Assembly (NCBI RefSeq): GCF_016724845.1
Contig: NZ_CP068082.1
Coordinates: 2,666,001-2,730,000 of the forward strand
Source of the DNA: Sphingobacterium spiritivorum
GTDB lineage: Bacteria; Bacteroidota; Bacteroidia; Sphingobacteriales; Sphingobacteriaceae
Length of the DNA: 64,000 nucleotides
Direction of reading: 5' to 3'
The notes under the pieces are model-generated. The model worked only from the letters and a program-made list of their open reading frames with translations, was not told the DNA's origin and did no database searches. A program made the position numbers and the translations under genes. Below are positions 56,802-64,000 of this stretch, one piece after another; within the stretch, counting starts at the first letter, position 1, and each line of letters starts with the position of its first letter.

Positions 56802-58574
56802 ATGAAAGTTATGATAAGAATTGCTGTAGTTCTGTTTATTTCTCTTTCTTTTCTTCCCGGAAGTTACAGTCAGGAAGTGAAAGTCAAAGGCAGTTTTCCG
56901 TATAAACAAAAAGGACTCACTGAAAAGGAGGCCATTGTACATCTGCTTAGCCGTTTTACCTATGGTTTTGATCAGCAACAGATCGAAAAAGTAGAAAAGC
57001 AGGGATTGGAAAAATGGTTTAGACAACAGCTTGAGGGCAATATAAAGGACGATCGGCTGAATAATCTAATGGATAATTATGCAGATGTATTATTAAGCAA
57101 TCGTGCGATTGATTCCCTCTATCCGCGCTCAGCCCGCGTCCGAAGACAAGCTGTCAAGGAAGGTTTTATTTCAAAGGATTCCATTGATAACAGCAAGCAG
57201 TATTATAAAGAGGCGATTCGAAAATTTATGGAAGTAAAAGGTTACAGACCTGAAAACGAATTAAATCGTCAGTTTCTGGCTTCTAAAATAGTACGAGCTG
57301 TATATAGTCAGAATCAGCTTCGTGAAGTAATGACCGATTTCTGGTTTAATCACTTTAATGTATCTTTTACTAAAGGGCAGGCGGCTCCGTTTATACCCAA
57401 TTATGAGGCTTATGTCATCAGACCCAATGCCTTAGGAGATTTTCAGGATCTGCTTCTGGCAACAGCTAAAGCCCCGGCTATGCTGATGTATCTGGACAAT
57501 TTTTCAAGTGTTGCCGATAACCCCAAAAGCAAGGGAAAAAAGGGACTAAATGAAAATTATGCACGTGAACTGATGGAACTGCATACATTGGGTGTAGACG
57601 GAGGATATACGCAAAAAGATGTGACAGAAGCGGCTCGTGTTCTCACAGGCTGGACAATCTATCCGATGCAAGGCTATGGAAATGTACAGAAGGAGAATAT
57701 CGCTAACAATAAGAATAATGTAACGGAGGGTGATTTTTTGTTTTTGGCTAACCGCCACGATAAAGGAACAAAAACCGTATTAGCCCATACCTTTAGCAAT
57801 AAGGGGTATGAAGAAGGAGTGGAATTATTAAAAATGCTGGCGTCAAAACCACAGACAGCAGAATTTATCGTTCATAAACTTGCTGTTCGGTTTGTATCCG
57901 ATAATCCTTCTCCGGTATTGGTAAACCGTATGAAGGATGCTTTTCTGAAAAATAACGGCGATATTTCAGCTGTATTGACGATGATGGTGTATTCTCCCGA
58001 ATTTTGGGATAAGAAAACGATTGATCAAAAAATAAAAACACCTTTTGAGTTAGCAATCAGTGCGGTCAGAGGCCTGGATGCAGATGTGAACAATCCTATC
58101 AAACTTAATAACTGGGTAACCCGGATGGGGGAGCAGAAGTATCATTATATCGCTCCTACAGGTTTTCCGGACAAATCGGACTATTGGATCAATACAGGGT
58201 CTTTATTGAACAGGATGAATTTCGGACTATCTTTTACTTCAGAAAATAATTCGGGAGTAGAAGTTGATCTGATGCGGGTCACAGAAGGTAGAGAACCTGA
58301 AAGTGCCGAACAGGCACTGGAAGTATTTGGCCGGAAGCTTTTGCCGGATGCAGATATGGATGCGCTGAAAAAGAGACTGACACCTTTACTGACACAGCAG
58401 GATCTGCAGGAGAAAGTATCAGCAGCCTCGCAGAAAAACAGAGATAAAGGCATGATGCAGGATGATCCTGCACAGGTACAGAAGATAAGTACAAAGAATA
58501 AGAATCAGACCAATGCTATGCTGGCACAGATTGTAGGACTTATTATAGGTTCTCCGGAGTTTCAGCGGCGGTAA
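56802..58574 (+). CDS. DUF1800 family secreted protein
   Basis: About 590 residues with signal peptide MKVMIRIAVVLFISLSFLPGSYSQ. DUF1800 markers are seen throughout: HLLSRFTYGFDQQQIEKVEKQGLEKWFRQQL near the start, EVMTDFWFNHFNVSF, NENYARELMELHTLGVDGGYTQKDVTEAARVLTGWT, and APTGFPDKSDYWINTGSLLNRMNF. Its function is not established. It almost always sits beside a DUF1501 gene, as here (14 bases apart). I prefer the ATG at 56802, where the signal peptide begins, to those at 56757 or 56793. Confidence 0.88.
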   Translation: MKVMIRIAVVLFISLSFLPGSYSQEVKVKGSFPYKQKGLTEKEAIVHLLSRFTYGFDQQQIEKVEKQGLEKWFRQQLEGNIKDDRLNNLMDNYADVLLSNRAIDSLYPRSARVRRQAVKEGFISKDSIDNSKQYYKEAIRKFMEVKGYRPENELNRQFLASKIVRAVYSQNQLREVMTDFWFNHFNVSFTKGQAAPFIPNYEAYVIRPNALGDFQDLLLATAKAPAMLMYLDNFSSVADNPKSKGKKGLNENYARELMELHTLGVDGGYTQKDVTEAARVLTGWTIYPMQGYGNVQKENIANNKNNVTEGDFLFLANRHDKGTKTVLAHTFSNKGYEEGVELLKMLASKPQTAEFIVHKLAVRFVSDNPSPVLVNRMKDAFLKNNGDISAVLTMMVYSPEFWDKKTIDQKIKTPFELAISAVRGLDADVNNPIKLNNWVTRMGEQKYHYIAPTGFPDKSDYWINTGSLLNRMNFGLSFTSENNSGVEVDLMRVTEGREPESAEQALEVFGRKLLPDADMDALKKRLTPLLTQQDLQEKVSAASQKNRDKGMMQDDPAQVQKISTKNKNQTNAMLAQIVGLIIGSPEFQRR

Positions 58575-58588
58575 TAAGATAAAAGAAG

Positions 58589-59854
58589 ATGTTAAACAGA
58601 CGGGCATTTTTAAAAAATTCAGGATTGGGCCTATTCGGAATAGGTCTGATGGGGGGTATTCCTGCTTTTTTAGCTGAAGCAGTTGCCAGAGAAAAACTAC
58701 TAAGCCCCTACAGCAAGCGTAAGGTCATGGTCTGTATTTTTCAACGGGGTGCTATGGACGGATTGATGGCTGTAACGCCATTTCTGGATACCCATTTGCA
58801 GGCTGCGCGTCCGGATTTATTTTTATCGGCGGCAAAATCGGAAGGAGCATCTGCACTGATTGATCTGGACGGAAAATACGGGCTGCATCCGGGGATGAAA
58901 GCATTTGAGGAAGTCTTTCGTGAAAACCGGCTAGCCATCGTTCACGGAATGGGATCTCCTAATACCACACGTTCTCATTTTGATGCGCAGGATTATATGG
59001 AGTCAGGTACGCCTTTTGAAAAAAATACCAGCAGCGGGTGGTTGAATCGTGCAGTCGGATTATTGGGACATGATAGTCTGACTCCTTTTTCAGCAGTCAG
59101 TATCACGGCAGCGCTACCCCGATCACTATATGGTCAGCATGAAGCTCTGGCAATCAGTGATATTAAGAATTTTAAGATACAGGGCAAAGGGGTGACTTTT
59201 AATCAGAATGCAAAGAGCTTTGAAGATCTGTATGATAATACAGTGAATGAAGTCTTACGTGATACCGGTAAGGAAAGCTTTGAAGCGATGAAAATGTTGC
59301 AGAGTAATGCCGTTAAAAATTATGAGCCGGCCAATAATGTAACGTATCCGGGAAGTAGTCTGGGTAAGTCTCTGAAGCAAATCGCACAATTGATCAAAAT
59401 GGATGTGGGGCTGGAAGTTGCGTTTACAGAGAGTAATGGCTGGGATACACATTTTAATCAAGGAAAGGATACCGGAATTTTTGCGCGCAATGTTGCTGAT
59501 CTTTCCAATTCAATAATGGCTTTCTGGAAAGATATTGAAGCGTATCAGGATGATGTCACCGTCATGACTATGACAGAATTTGGCCGGACTGTACATCAGA
59601 ATGGTACAGGTGGTACAGATCACGGACGCGGATCCTGCAATTTTATTCTTGGAAATCAGGTGAATGGCGGGAAAGTGCACGGACATATGGACGAACTGGC
59701 AAAAGAAAATCTGGAAGACGGGCGTGATCTTAAAGTGACAACCGATTTCCGGGCTATTTTTTCAGAAGTCGCTGACAGACATCTGAGATTAAATGATGAT
59801 AAAATATTATTCCCCGATTGGGATGGAAAGTCTATCGGTGTAATGAAGGCATAA
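58589..59854 (+). CDS. DUF1501 family Tat-exported protein
   Basis: A 421-residue protein with a twin-arginine signal (NRRAFLKNSGLGLFGIGLM), so export in folded form is expected. The DUF1501 fold is related to alkaline phosphatases and sulfatases; here KVMVCIFQRGAMDGL, VHGMGSPNTTRSHFDAQDYMESGT, GWDTHFNQGK, VMTMTEFGRTVHQNGTGGTDHG and the final ILFPDWDGKSIG are recognisable. Asp/His residues in the last blocks could bind metal. It is paired with DUF1800 just upstream, with an unknown joint role. Confidence 0.9.
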   Translation: MLNRRAFLKNSGLGLFGIGLMGGIPAFLAEAVAREKLLSPYSKRKVMVCIFQRGAMDGLMAVTPFLDTHLQAARPDLFLSAAKSEGASALIDLDGKYGLHPGMKAFEEVFRENRLAIVHGMGSPNTTRSHFDAQDYMESGTPFEKNTSSGWLNRAVGLLGHDSLTPFSAVSITAALPRSLYGQHEALAISDIKNFKIQGKGVTFNQNAKSFEDLYDNTVNEVLRDTGKESFEAMKMLQSNAVKNYEPANNVTYPGSSLGKSLKQIAQLIKMDVGLEVAFTESNGWDTHFNQGKDTGIFARNVADLSNSIMAFWKDIEAYQDDVTVMTMTEFGRTVHQNGTGGTDHGRGSCNFILGNQVNGGKVHGHMDELAKENLEDGRDLKVTTDFRAIFSEVADRHLRLNDDKILFPDWDGKSIGVMKA

Positions 59855-59887
59855 TGTTTGCTTGATGAGGAGAAATAATATTAAATT

Positions 59888-61135
59888 ATGATCAGATTTA
59901 TTTTCTCTTCGATTCTTTTAGTGATGAGTTTGACGGTACAGGTGTCTGCTCAACAGACATTACCTGTAAAACGTCCGTTGCTTGTCCCTTTTCAGGTTAA
60001 CGGAGAATATGGGTTAATGGATACATTGGGAAATGAGGTTAAAGCACCGGGTTTTTGTTTGTCTGTTAAAGTATATGGTGATTTTTCATATTATGTCATT
60101 ATGGATAAAGATGCAAAAGACAACTATATCTATTGGCTTATGGATACGCAGACAGGCAAACCTATTAATATGGGTACTCTCAAAGATAGCAGTCCGTTAA
60201 TAATTGTCGGTGACATTGCTTATTACCATTTTGAAAAGGATAATAAGACTGTAATCGCTTCTCCGGTAAACTATCAAAGTTTCACACTGGATAAGATTTA
60301 TTCCAAGGTAGAATCTTTTAGCATTTATGATTCAACAAGAAAAAATAAGGCACAGTACCTTGCTGTATATGATACAGATAGAACAGGGGCGATTATTTCA
60401 GTAGCAGACCAATTCCGAAAGGTTGGCACCATTCCTCCGTTTAAAAAATTAGAGCTTATCAGCGCTACGCTTGATGAAGGATATTCGCGTTATACTTTTC
60501 CTGTGGCCTTTGCTGTAGATGAACCCGCTCCTAAGAAAGCTCCAGCTACCTCTGTTAAGACTGCCGGAAAGGGTAAGTCCAGGAAGTCAAACAGGCTGGA
60601 ACCACCTGAAGCAATTAAACCACCGGAAATGTACAATTCGACATATCCGGATGAAAACTGGAAAGCTGTTATCTATGATAATCAATTAGTCCGTAAAGGA
60701 GAGAGCCTGACCACTGATTCTGCGTTAACTTCGCTTTTTGGGGTAAAAGTAAGACTGTCCCGTAATATTCCGGGGGAAGTTTCTGTTGGTTCAGGTATTA
60801 TAAAGGCCGGAATGGGAGGTAATCAGGGGGAAGAATTAAATGATGAATTTGCAATCAGACAGCTTACTAAGGAAGTATCAGGCGGGGCATACCGCGAAAT
60901 CCACTACTTCGGACATATAAACAAGGATAATACCTTCACTGAACTGATCTCTCAGGATGATGCACAGTTTACCTGGGCCTATCAGAACAAATCTCCATTG
61001 CTTTCTATCCGTTACTATAAAGAGGGGGGAAAGGTCGCTGCTTATTTTGATTTCAATGGTGTCGTATTACCGAAAAATAAATTGATGGTTCCTGCAAAAT
61101 ATTATACCGGCAGTATGAGCCCTTACTTATTCTGA
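59888..61135 (+). CDS. Secreted protein of unknown function
   Basis: A 415-residue protein with signal peptide 1-21 (QVSAQ). The N-terminal VNGEYGLMDTLGNEVKAPGF resembles one WG-type repeat; a similar DFNGVVLPKN occurs at the C-terminus. A Pro/Lys-rich linker (~215-250, PAPKKAPATSVKTAGKGKSR) splits the chain into two beta-rich halves. I do not recognise the family. It starts 33 bases after the DUF1501 stop codon and may be the third gene of that unit. Confidence 0.75.
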   Translation: MIRFIFSSILLVMSLTVQVSAQQTLPVKRPLLVPFQVNGEYGLMDTLGNEVKAPGFCLSVKVYGDFSYYVIMDKDAKDNYIYWLMDTQTGKPINMGTLKDSSPLIIVGDIAYYHFEKDNKTVIASPVNYQSFTLDKIYSKVESFSIYDSTRKNKAQYLAVYDTDRTGAIISVADQFRKVGTIPPFKKLELISATLDEGYSRYTFPVAFAVDEPAPKKAPATSVKTAGKGKSRKSNRLEPPEAIKPPEMYNSTYPDENWKAVIYDNQLVRKGESLTTDSALTSLFGVKVRLSRNIPGEVSVGSGIIKAGMGGNQGEELNDEFAIRQLTKEVSGGAYREIHYFGHINKDNTFTELISQDDAQFTWAYQNKSPLLSIRYYKEGGKVAAYFDFNGVVLPKNKLMVPAKYYTGSMSPYLF

Positions 61136-61151
61136 CCGAAACAGATGCAGT

Positions 61152-61188
61152 AAAAAAAGCTGTTCTACAATTGTGGAACAGCTTTTTT
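61152..61188. terminator. Bidirectional terminator before the bacilliredoxin gene
   Basis: A stem around AAAAAAGCTGTTC / GAACAGCTTTTTT, extended by a mostly paired TACAATTGTG centre, lies between convergent genes. Confidence 0.88.
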
Positions 61189-61212
61189 GTTTCAAAAATC
61201 AAAATAGATGAT

Positions 61213-61623
61213 CTAGCAGTACTCGTCAAATGCAGCAACCAGATTGTCTGCTATCATTTGTGCCGGGCGACCTTCGATCATATGTCTTTCAATCATGTGT
61301 ACCAATTTACCGTCTTTGAAAAGAGCCATTGCGGGTGATGACGGAGGGTAAGGCAACATGTATTCACGTGCTTTATCTACAGCATCTTTTTCCATACCTG
61401 CAAATACAGTAACAAGTTTGTCAGGATGTTTTTCATTTTTTACAGCCGCTTTAGCCGCAGGTCTTGCATTTGCTGCAGCACAACCACATACCGAGTTTAC
61501 AACTACAAAAACAGTTCCTTCAGAAGGAATTGCCGAATCTACCTCTGCAATGGTTTTTAACTCCTGGAAACCTGCATCCGTAAGCTCCTTACGCATGGGT
61601 TCAACTAAATATTCTGGATACAT
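61213..61623 (-). CDS. BrxA/BrxB family bacilliredoxin
   Basis: A 136-residue thioredoxin-fold protein of the YphP/YqiW family, known in Bacillus to remove bacillithiol from mixed disulfides. The active site is CGC at residues 46-48 in VVNSVCGCAAANARPAA, the BrxA/B signature. Start MYPEYLVEPMRKEL fits the family. It is cytoplasmic. Many Bacteroidota also carry the bacillithiol pathway, but no bsh gene is in this window. Confidence 0.93.
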   Translation of the reverse strand: MYPEYLVEPMRKELTDAGFQELKTIAEVDSAIPSEGTVFVVVNSVCGCAAANARPAAKAAVKNEKHPDKLVTVFAGMEKDAVDKAREYMLPYPPSSPAMALFKDGKLVHMIERHMIEGRPAQMIADNLVAAFDEYC

Positions 61624-61650
61624 TTCTTCTCTTTTTTAATTAAATATCTA

Positions 61651-61681
61651 CAAATATAAGGCACTTATACTCCCCCGTCAA
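61651..61681 (-). promoter_or_regulatory. Promoter of the bacilliredoxin gene
   Basis: On the minus strand: -33 TTG (61681-61679), 20-base spacer, -7 TATATTTG (61658-61651). Confidence 0.65.
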
Positions 61682-61732
61682 GTTTATACTCTCAAATGAA
61701 TGTCAGATTTGTAAATGCCAAAAAGCTAATGT

Positions 61733-61763
61733 TTTGAATTGACTGTCGTTAATGGTATTTTTG
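61733..61763 (+). promoter_or_regulatory. Promoter of ahcY
   Basis: -33 TTTG at 61733-61736, 19-base spacer, -7 TATTTTTG at 61756-61763, 29 bases before the ATG. No SAM/SAH riboswitch-like fold is seen between them. Confidence 0.7.
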
Positions 61764-61792
61764 TATTCTAAATTTTAAAAGAGAAAATAATT

Positions 61793-63109
61793 ATGTCATC
61801 AATAGAAAGCACGTACATACCGTACAAAGTTAAAGATATCAGCCTTGCAGAGTGGGGCCGTAAAGAAATTGAACTGGCAGAAGCTGAAATGCCGGGATTG
61901 ATGAGTTTGCGAGAGGAATTTGGCGCTGCCAAACCTCTTAAAGGAGCTCGTATTGCGGGATGTCTGCATATGACTATTCAGACAGCGGTATTAATAGAAA
62001 CTTTGGTCGAGTTGGGAGCCGATGTGACCTGGTCATCATGTAACATCTTTTCTACTCAGGATCATGCGGCGGCGGCTATTGCAGCAGCGGGTATCCCTGT
62101 GTATGCATGGAAAGGAATGAATGCGGAAGAATTTGACTGGTGTATCGAACAAACCTTATATTTTGGAGAAGATCGCCAGCCCTTGAATATGATCCTGGAT
62201 GATGGTGGTGACCTGACAAATATGGTTTTTGATAAATATCCTGAACTTATCAGCGGTATAAAAGGATTATCCGAAGAAACGACTACAGGTGTTCACCGTC
62301 TGTATGAGCGTATGAAAAACGGAACATTACACCTGCCTGCAATCAATGTGAATGATTCGGTTACGAAATCTAAATTTGACAATAAATACGGTTGTCGTGA
62401 ATCATTGGTAGATGCGATTCGTCGTGCAACAGATCTGATGCTGGCGGGTAAAGTCGCGGTAGTAGCAGGTTACGGAGATGTGGGTAAAGGTTCTGCTGAA
62501 TCTCTGCGTTCAGCCGGAGTACGTGTTATTGTAACAGAAATTGACCCGATCTGTGCGCTTCAGGCAGCTATGGAAGGATTTGAGGTTAAGAAATTTGCTG
62601 ATGCAGTAAAAGAAGCTAATATCGTGGTGACTACCACCGGAAATAAAGATATCGTTCGTGCTGAGCACTTCAAAACAATGAAAGATAAAACTGTAGTATG
62701 TAACATCGGACACTTTGATAATGAAATTGATGTGGCCTGGTTAAATACAAACTACGGTAATACCAAGATTGAGATCAAACCGCAGGTTGATAAATACACC
62801 ATCGATGGTAATGACGTTATTTTATTGGCAGAAGGTCGTTTAGTCAATCTGGGATGTGCTACAGGACACCCTTCTTTCGTGATGTCCAACTCGTTTACTA
62901 ATCAGACGCTGGCTCAATTGGAACTGTGGACTAACACAGCTGCTTATGAAAATAAGGTGTATACTTTACCAAAACATCTGGATGAGAAAGTTGCGCGTCT
63001 TCACCTGGCAAAAATCGGCGTGGAATTAGATACTTTAACGGAAGATCAGGCTGCTTATATCGGGGTTACGGTTGACGGTCCTTATAAAGCGGATGCTTAC
63101 CGGTACTAG
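61793..63109 (+). CDS. ahcY: S-adenosylhomocysteine hydrolase
   Basis: A 438-residue NAD-bound tetrameric enzyme that splits S-adenosylhomocysteine into adenosine and homocysteine, removing the inhibitor of methyltransferases. Signatures: [58 protein letters not shown], the NAD-binding loop [16 protein letters not shown] (~224-240), [14 protein letters not shown], and the C-terminal KADAYRY whose Lys/Tyr reach into the neighbouring subunit's NAD site. It lacks the 40-residue insert of some bacterial homologues. Monocistronic, with a consensus promoter and strong terminator. Confidence 0.98.
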   Translation: MSSIESTYIPYKVKDISLAEWGRKEIELAEAEMPGLMSLREEFGAAKPLKGARIAGCLHMTIQTAVLIETLVELGADVTWSSCNIFSTQDHAAAAIAAAGIPVYAWKGMNAEEFDWCIEQTLYFGEDRQPLNMILDDGGDLTNMVFDKYPELISGIKGLSEETTTGVHRLYERMKNGTLHLPAINVNDSVTKSKFDNKYGCRESLVDAIRRATDLMLAGKVAVVAGYGDVGKGSAESLRSAGVRVIVTEIDPICALQAAMEGFEVKKFADAVKEANIVVTTTGNKDIVRAEHFKTMKDKTVVCNIGHFDNEIDVAWLNTNYGNTKIEIKPQVDKYTIDGNDVILLAEGRLVNLGCATGHPSFVMSNSFTNQTLAQLELWTNTAAYENKVYTLPKHLDEKVARLHLAKIGVELDTLTEDQAAYIGVTVDGPYKADAYRY

Positions 63110-63123
63110 GAGATTATCCTCAT

Positions 63124-63172
63124 AAACAAAAAGAGCTTCATCTTAATTTTCAGATGAAGCTCTTTTTTGTTT
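63124..63172. terminator. Terminator between ahcY and the NadR-like gene
   Basis: A ~20-bp stem AAACAAAAAGAGCTTCATCT pairs with the sequence ending TCTTTTTTGTTT. It serves the convergent genes; its right end overlaps the stop codon region of the minus-strand gene. Confidence 0.92.
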
Positions 63173-63698
63173 ATCCGTATTCTTCTATAGCTTTCAGGGC
63201 ATTCTTCAATCTCTCTTCTCCTAATCCTGAAATAAGACTATATCTGGCTTCTAAGCTGTCTAATTCTTTTTTCCAGACTGCCAGGAAATGCTCCCGTTCA
63301 TTCGGAAAATCACGAAGAGGATCATCTTCCCAGGGCAGGTCGATATCCATCAGCAGGTACAGGTCATAATCTCTGCGTCTGATCTCATTTTTAACTTCTT
63401 CCGGAGTATCTCCAAACAGATAATCACACCATACCTTGACGGTTAGAATCGTCGTGTCGCAGATCAGGACTTGATGTTGAGAAAGTGGAATAAGGCTGTC
63501 CTCCAGAGCAATCTGTCCATAATACATATTGACTTCATCCTGCAGAGTATATTCATTTTTTAGATTTTTGCAATATTCACGTGCATATTCCGGTACACAT
63601 ACTGTATTGAAATGTCTGGCTATGGCTTGTGCAATGGTCGATTTTCCTGTAGATTCCGGACCTACCACTGCTATTTTCTTTAAAATCTGATTCGCCAT
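63171..63698 (-). CDS. NadR-like nicotinamide riboside kinase / AAA ATPase
   Basis: A 175-residue P-loop protein matching the C-terminal ribosylnicotinamide kinase domain of NadR: Walker A GPESTGKST (13-21), VPEYAREYCKN (~37), and DTTILTVKVWCDYLFG (~80-95) with LMDIDLPWEDDPLRD (~135). Only the kinase domain is present, without the HTH or adenylyltransferase parts of enteric NadR. The PnuC transporter gene lies upstream on the same strand, so a nicotinamide riboside uptake and phosphorylation pair is likely. A separate promoter also precedes it. Confidence 0.88.
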   Translation of the reverse strand: MANQILKKIAVVGPESTGKSTIAQAIARHFNTVCVPEYAREYCKNLKNEYTLQDEVNMYYGQIALEDSLIPLSQHQVLICDTTILTVKVWCDYLFGDTPEEVKNEIRRRDYDLYLLMDIDLPWEDDPLRDFPNEREHFLAVWKKELDSLEARYSLISGLGEERLKNALKAIEEYG

Positions 63699-63722
63699 TC
63701 TTTATATTTCTCTTAATAAAAG

Positions 63723-63751
63723 CAAAGATAAAAGAATAACTGCTCTTTCAA
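63723..63751 (-). promoter_or_regulatory. Promoter of the NadR-like gene
   Basis: On the minus strand: -33 TTG (63751-63749), 18-base spacer, -7 TATCTTTG (63730-63723), between pnuC and the kinase gene. Confidence 0.6.
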
Positions 63752-63802
63752 CCTCCTTCTTTAGCGGAAGCGCAGCGGGTGAAAACAGTTATATTATCTT
63801 AT

Positions 63803-64000
63803 TCAGGACATTAAATATGTCTTTTTCCAGTCTTTATATCCATTCCAGGCAATGACTGCAAATGCAAGATACAGGACTGCTGTCAGTAATAAATCCTTAT
63901 GATAGTAAAGCGGGATATAACAGATGTCTACAAATACCCATAACAGCCAGTTTTGTAATACTTTTCGGGTCATCAGGAATTGAGCCACGAAGCTTACAGC
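63803..64000 (-). CDS. pnuC: Nicotinamide riboside transporter PnuC, C-terminal part (5' end outside window)
   Basis: The frame is open to the right edge of the window, so the gene begins beyond it; only the last ~65 codons are seen. The signature LQNWLLWVFVDICYIPLYYHK (NWxxW plus the following helix) and the final membrane helix LLLTAVLYLAFAVIAWNGYKDWKK match PnuC-type vitamin transporters. An internal GTG at 63988 is not the real start. The NadR-like kinase gene follows 104 bases downstream, supporting nicotinamide riboside over thiamine as substrate. Confidence 0.85.
   Translation of the reverse strand, partial: AVSFVAQFLMTRKVLQNWLLWVFVDICYIPLYYHKDLLLTAVLYLAFAVIAWNGYKDWKKTYLMS

Overview
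The window is chromosomal DNA from a Bacteroidota bacterium, most likely the family Sphingobacteriaceae and probably Sphingobacterium. The 16S gene, two SusC/SusD pairs, FecR and ECF-sigma signalling, GLPGLI and DUF4369-thioredoxin proteins, a 938-residue CarB and promoters with a TAnnTTTG -7 box all fit. Species cannot be set from sequence reading alone. I found no insertion sequence, prophage, integrase or CRISPR array.

Left part (1-13.7 kb): the C-terminal two thirds of a GH95 alpha-L-fucosidase cut by the window edge, a lipoprotein with a redox-dead thioredoxin fold, an AraC regulator followed closely by a secreted M64 metallopeptidase, then on the minus strand glycyl-tRNA synthetase, Bcp peroxiredoxin, and a fumarylacetoacetate-hydrolase-family gene five bases ahead of an M23 peptidase. 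A 58-residue secreted peptide, a HAD phosphatase and a gluconate-2-dehydrogenase-subunit-3/GMC oxidoreductase pair follow.

Middle part (13.7-34.5 kb): two SusC/SusD nutrient uptake systems with different control. The first (14.1-18.8 kb) has two perfect LacI-type palindromes 111 bp apart upstream. The second (25.4-30.6 kb) has an STN domain and sits with a FecR anti-sigma gene and a divergently transcribed ECF sigma gene, and is followed by two tandem DUF4369-TlpA thioredoxins. Between them is a lysine catabolism block: lysine 6-aminotransferase and aminoadipate-semialdehyde dehydrogenase (minus strand) divergent from glutaryl-CoA dehydrogenase (plus strand). A DUF1080 lipoprotein closes the part.

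rRNA operon (34.6-40.3 kb): three tandem consensus promoters, 16S, tRNA-Ile(GAT), tRNA-Ala(TGC), 23S, 5S and a terminator, with boxA-like elements and long-range complementary processing stalks. The 0.8 kb after it has no convincing gene but holds two imperfect ~150-bp direct repeats, a pair of 10-bp repeats two helical turns apart, and an orphan intrinsic terminator.

Right part (41-64 kb): a formylglycine-generating-enzyme-like lipoprotein with the Cys pair of true FGEs, CarB without its allosteric domain, a GH20 hexosaminidase, lipoyl synthase (possibly leaderless), a GLPGLI/beta-barrel pair behind palindromic operator-like DNA, a cyclophilin, a His-rich polytopic membrane protein, a Lys/Ala-rich secreted protein with a PBCV basic-adaptor-like tail, an amidohydrolase, a DUF1800/DUF1501 secreted pair plus a hypothetical protein, a bacilliredoxin, S-adenosylhomocysteinase, a NadR-like kinase, and the C-terminus of PnuC cut by the right edge. 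Most of this is typical accessory or housekeeping content. The least explained items are the repeats after the rRNA operon, the divergent sigma/FecR layout and the small secreted proteins.
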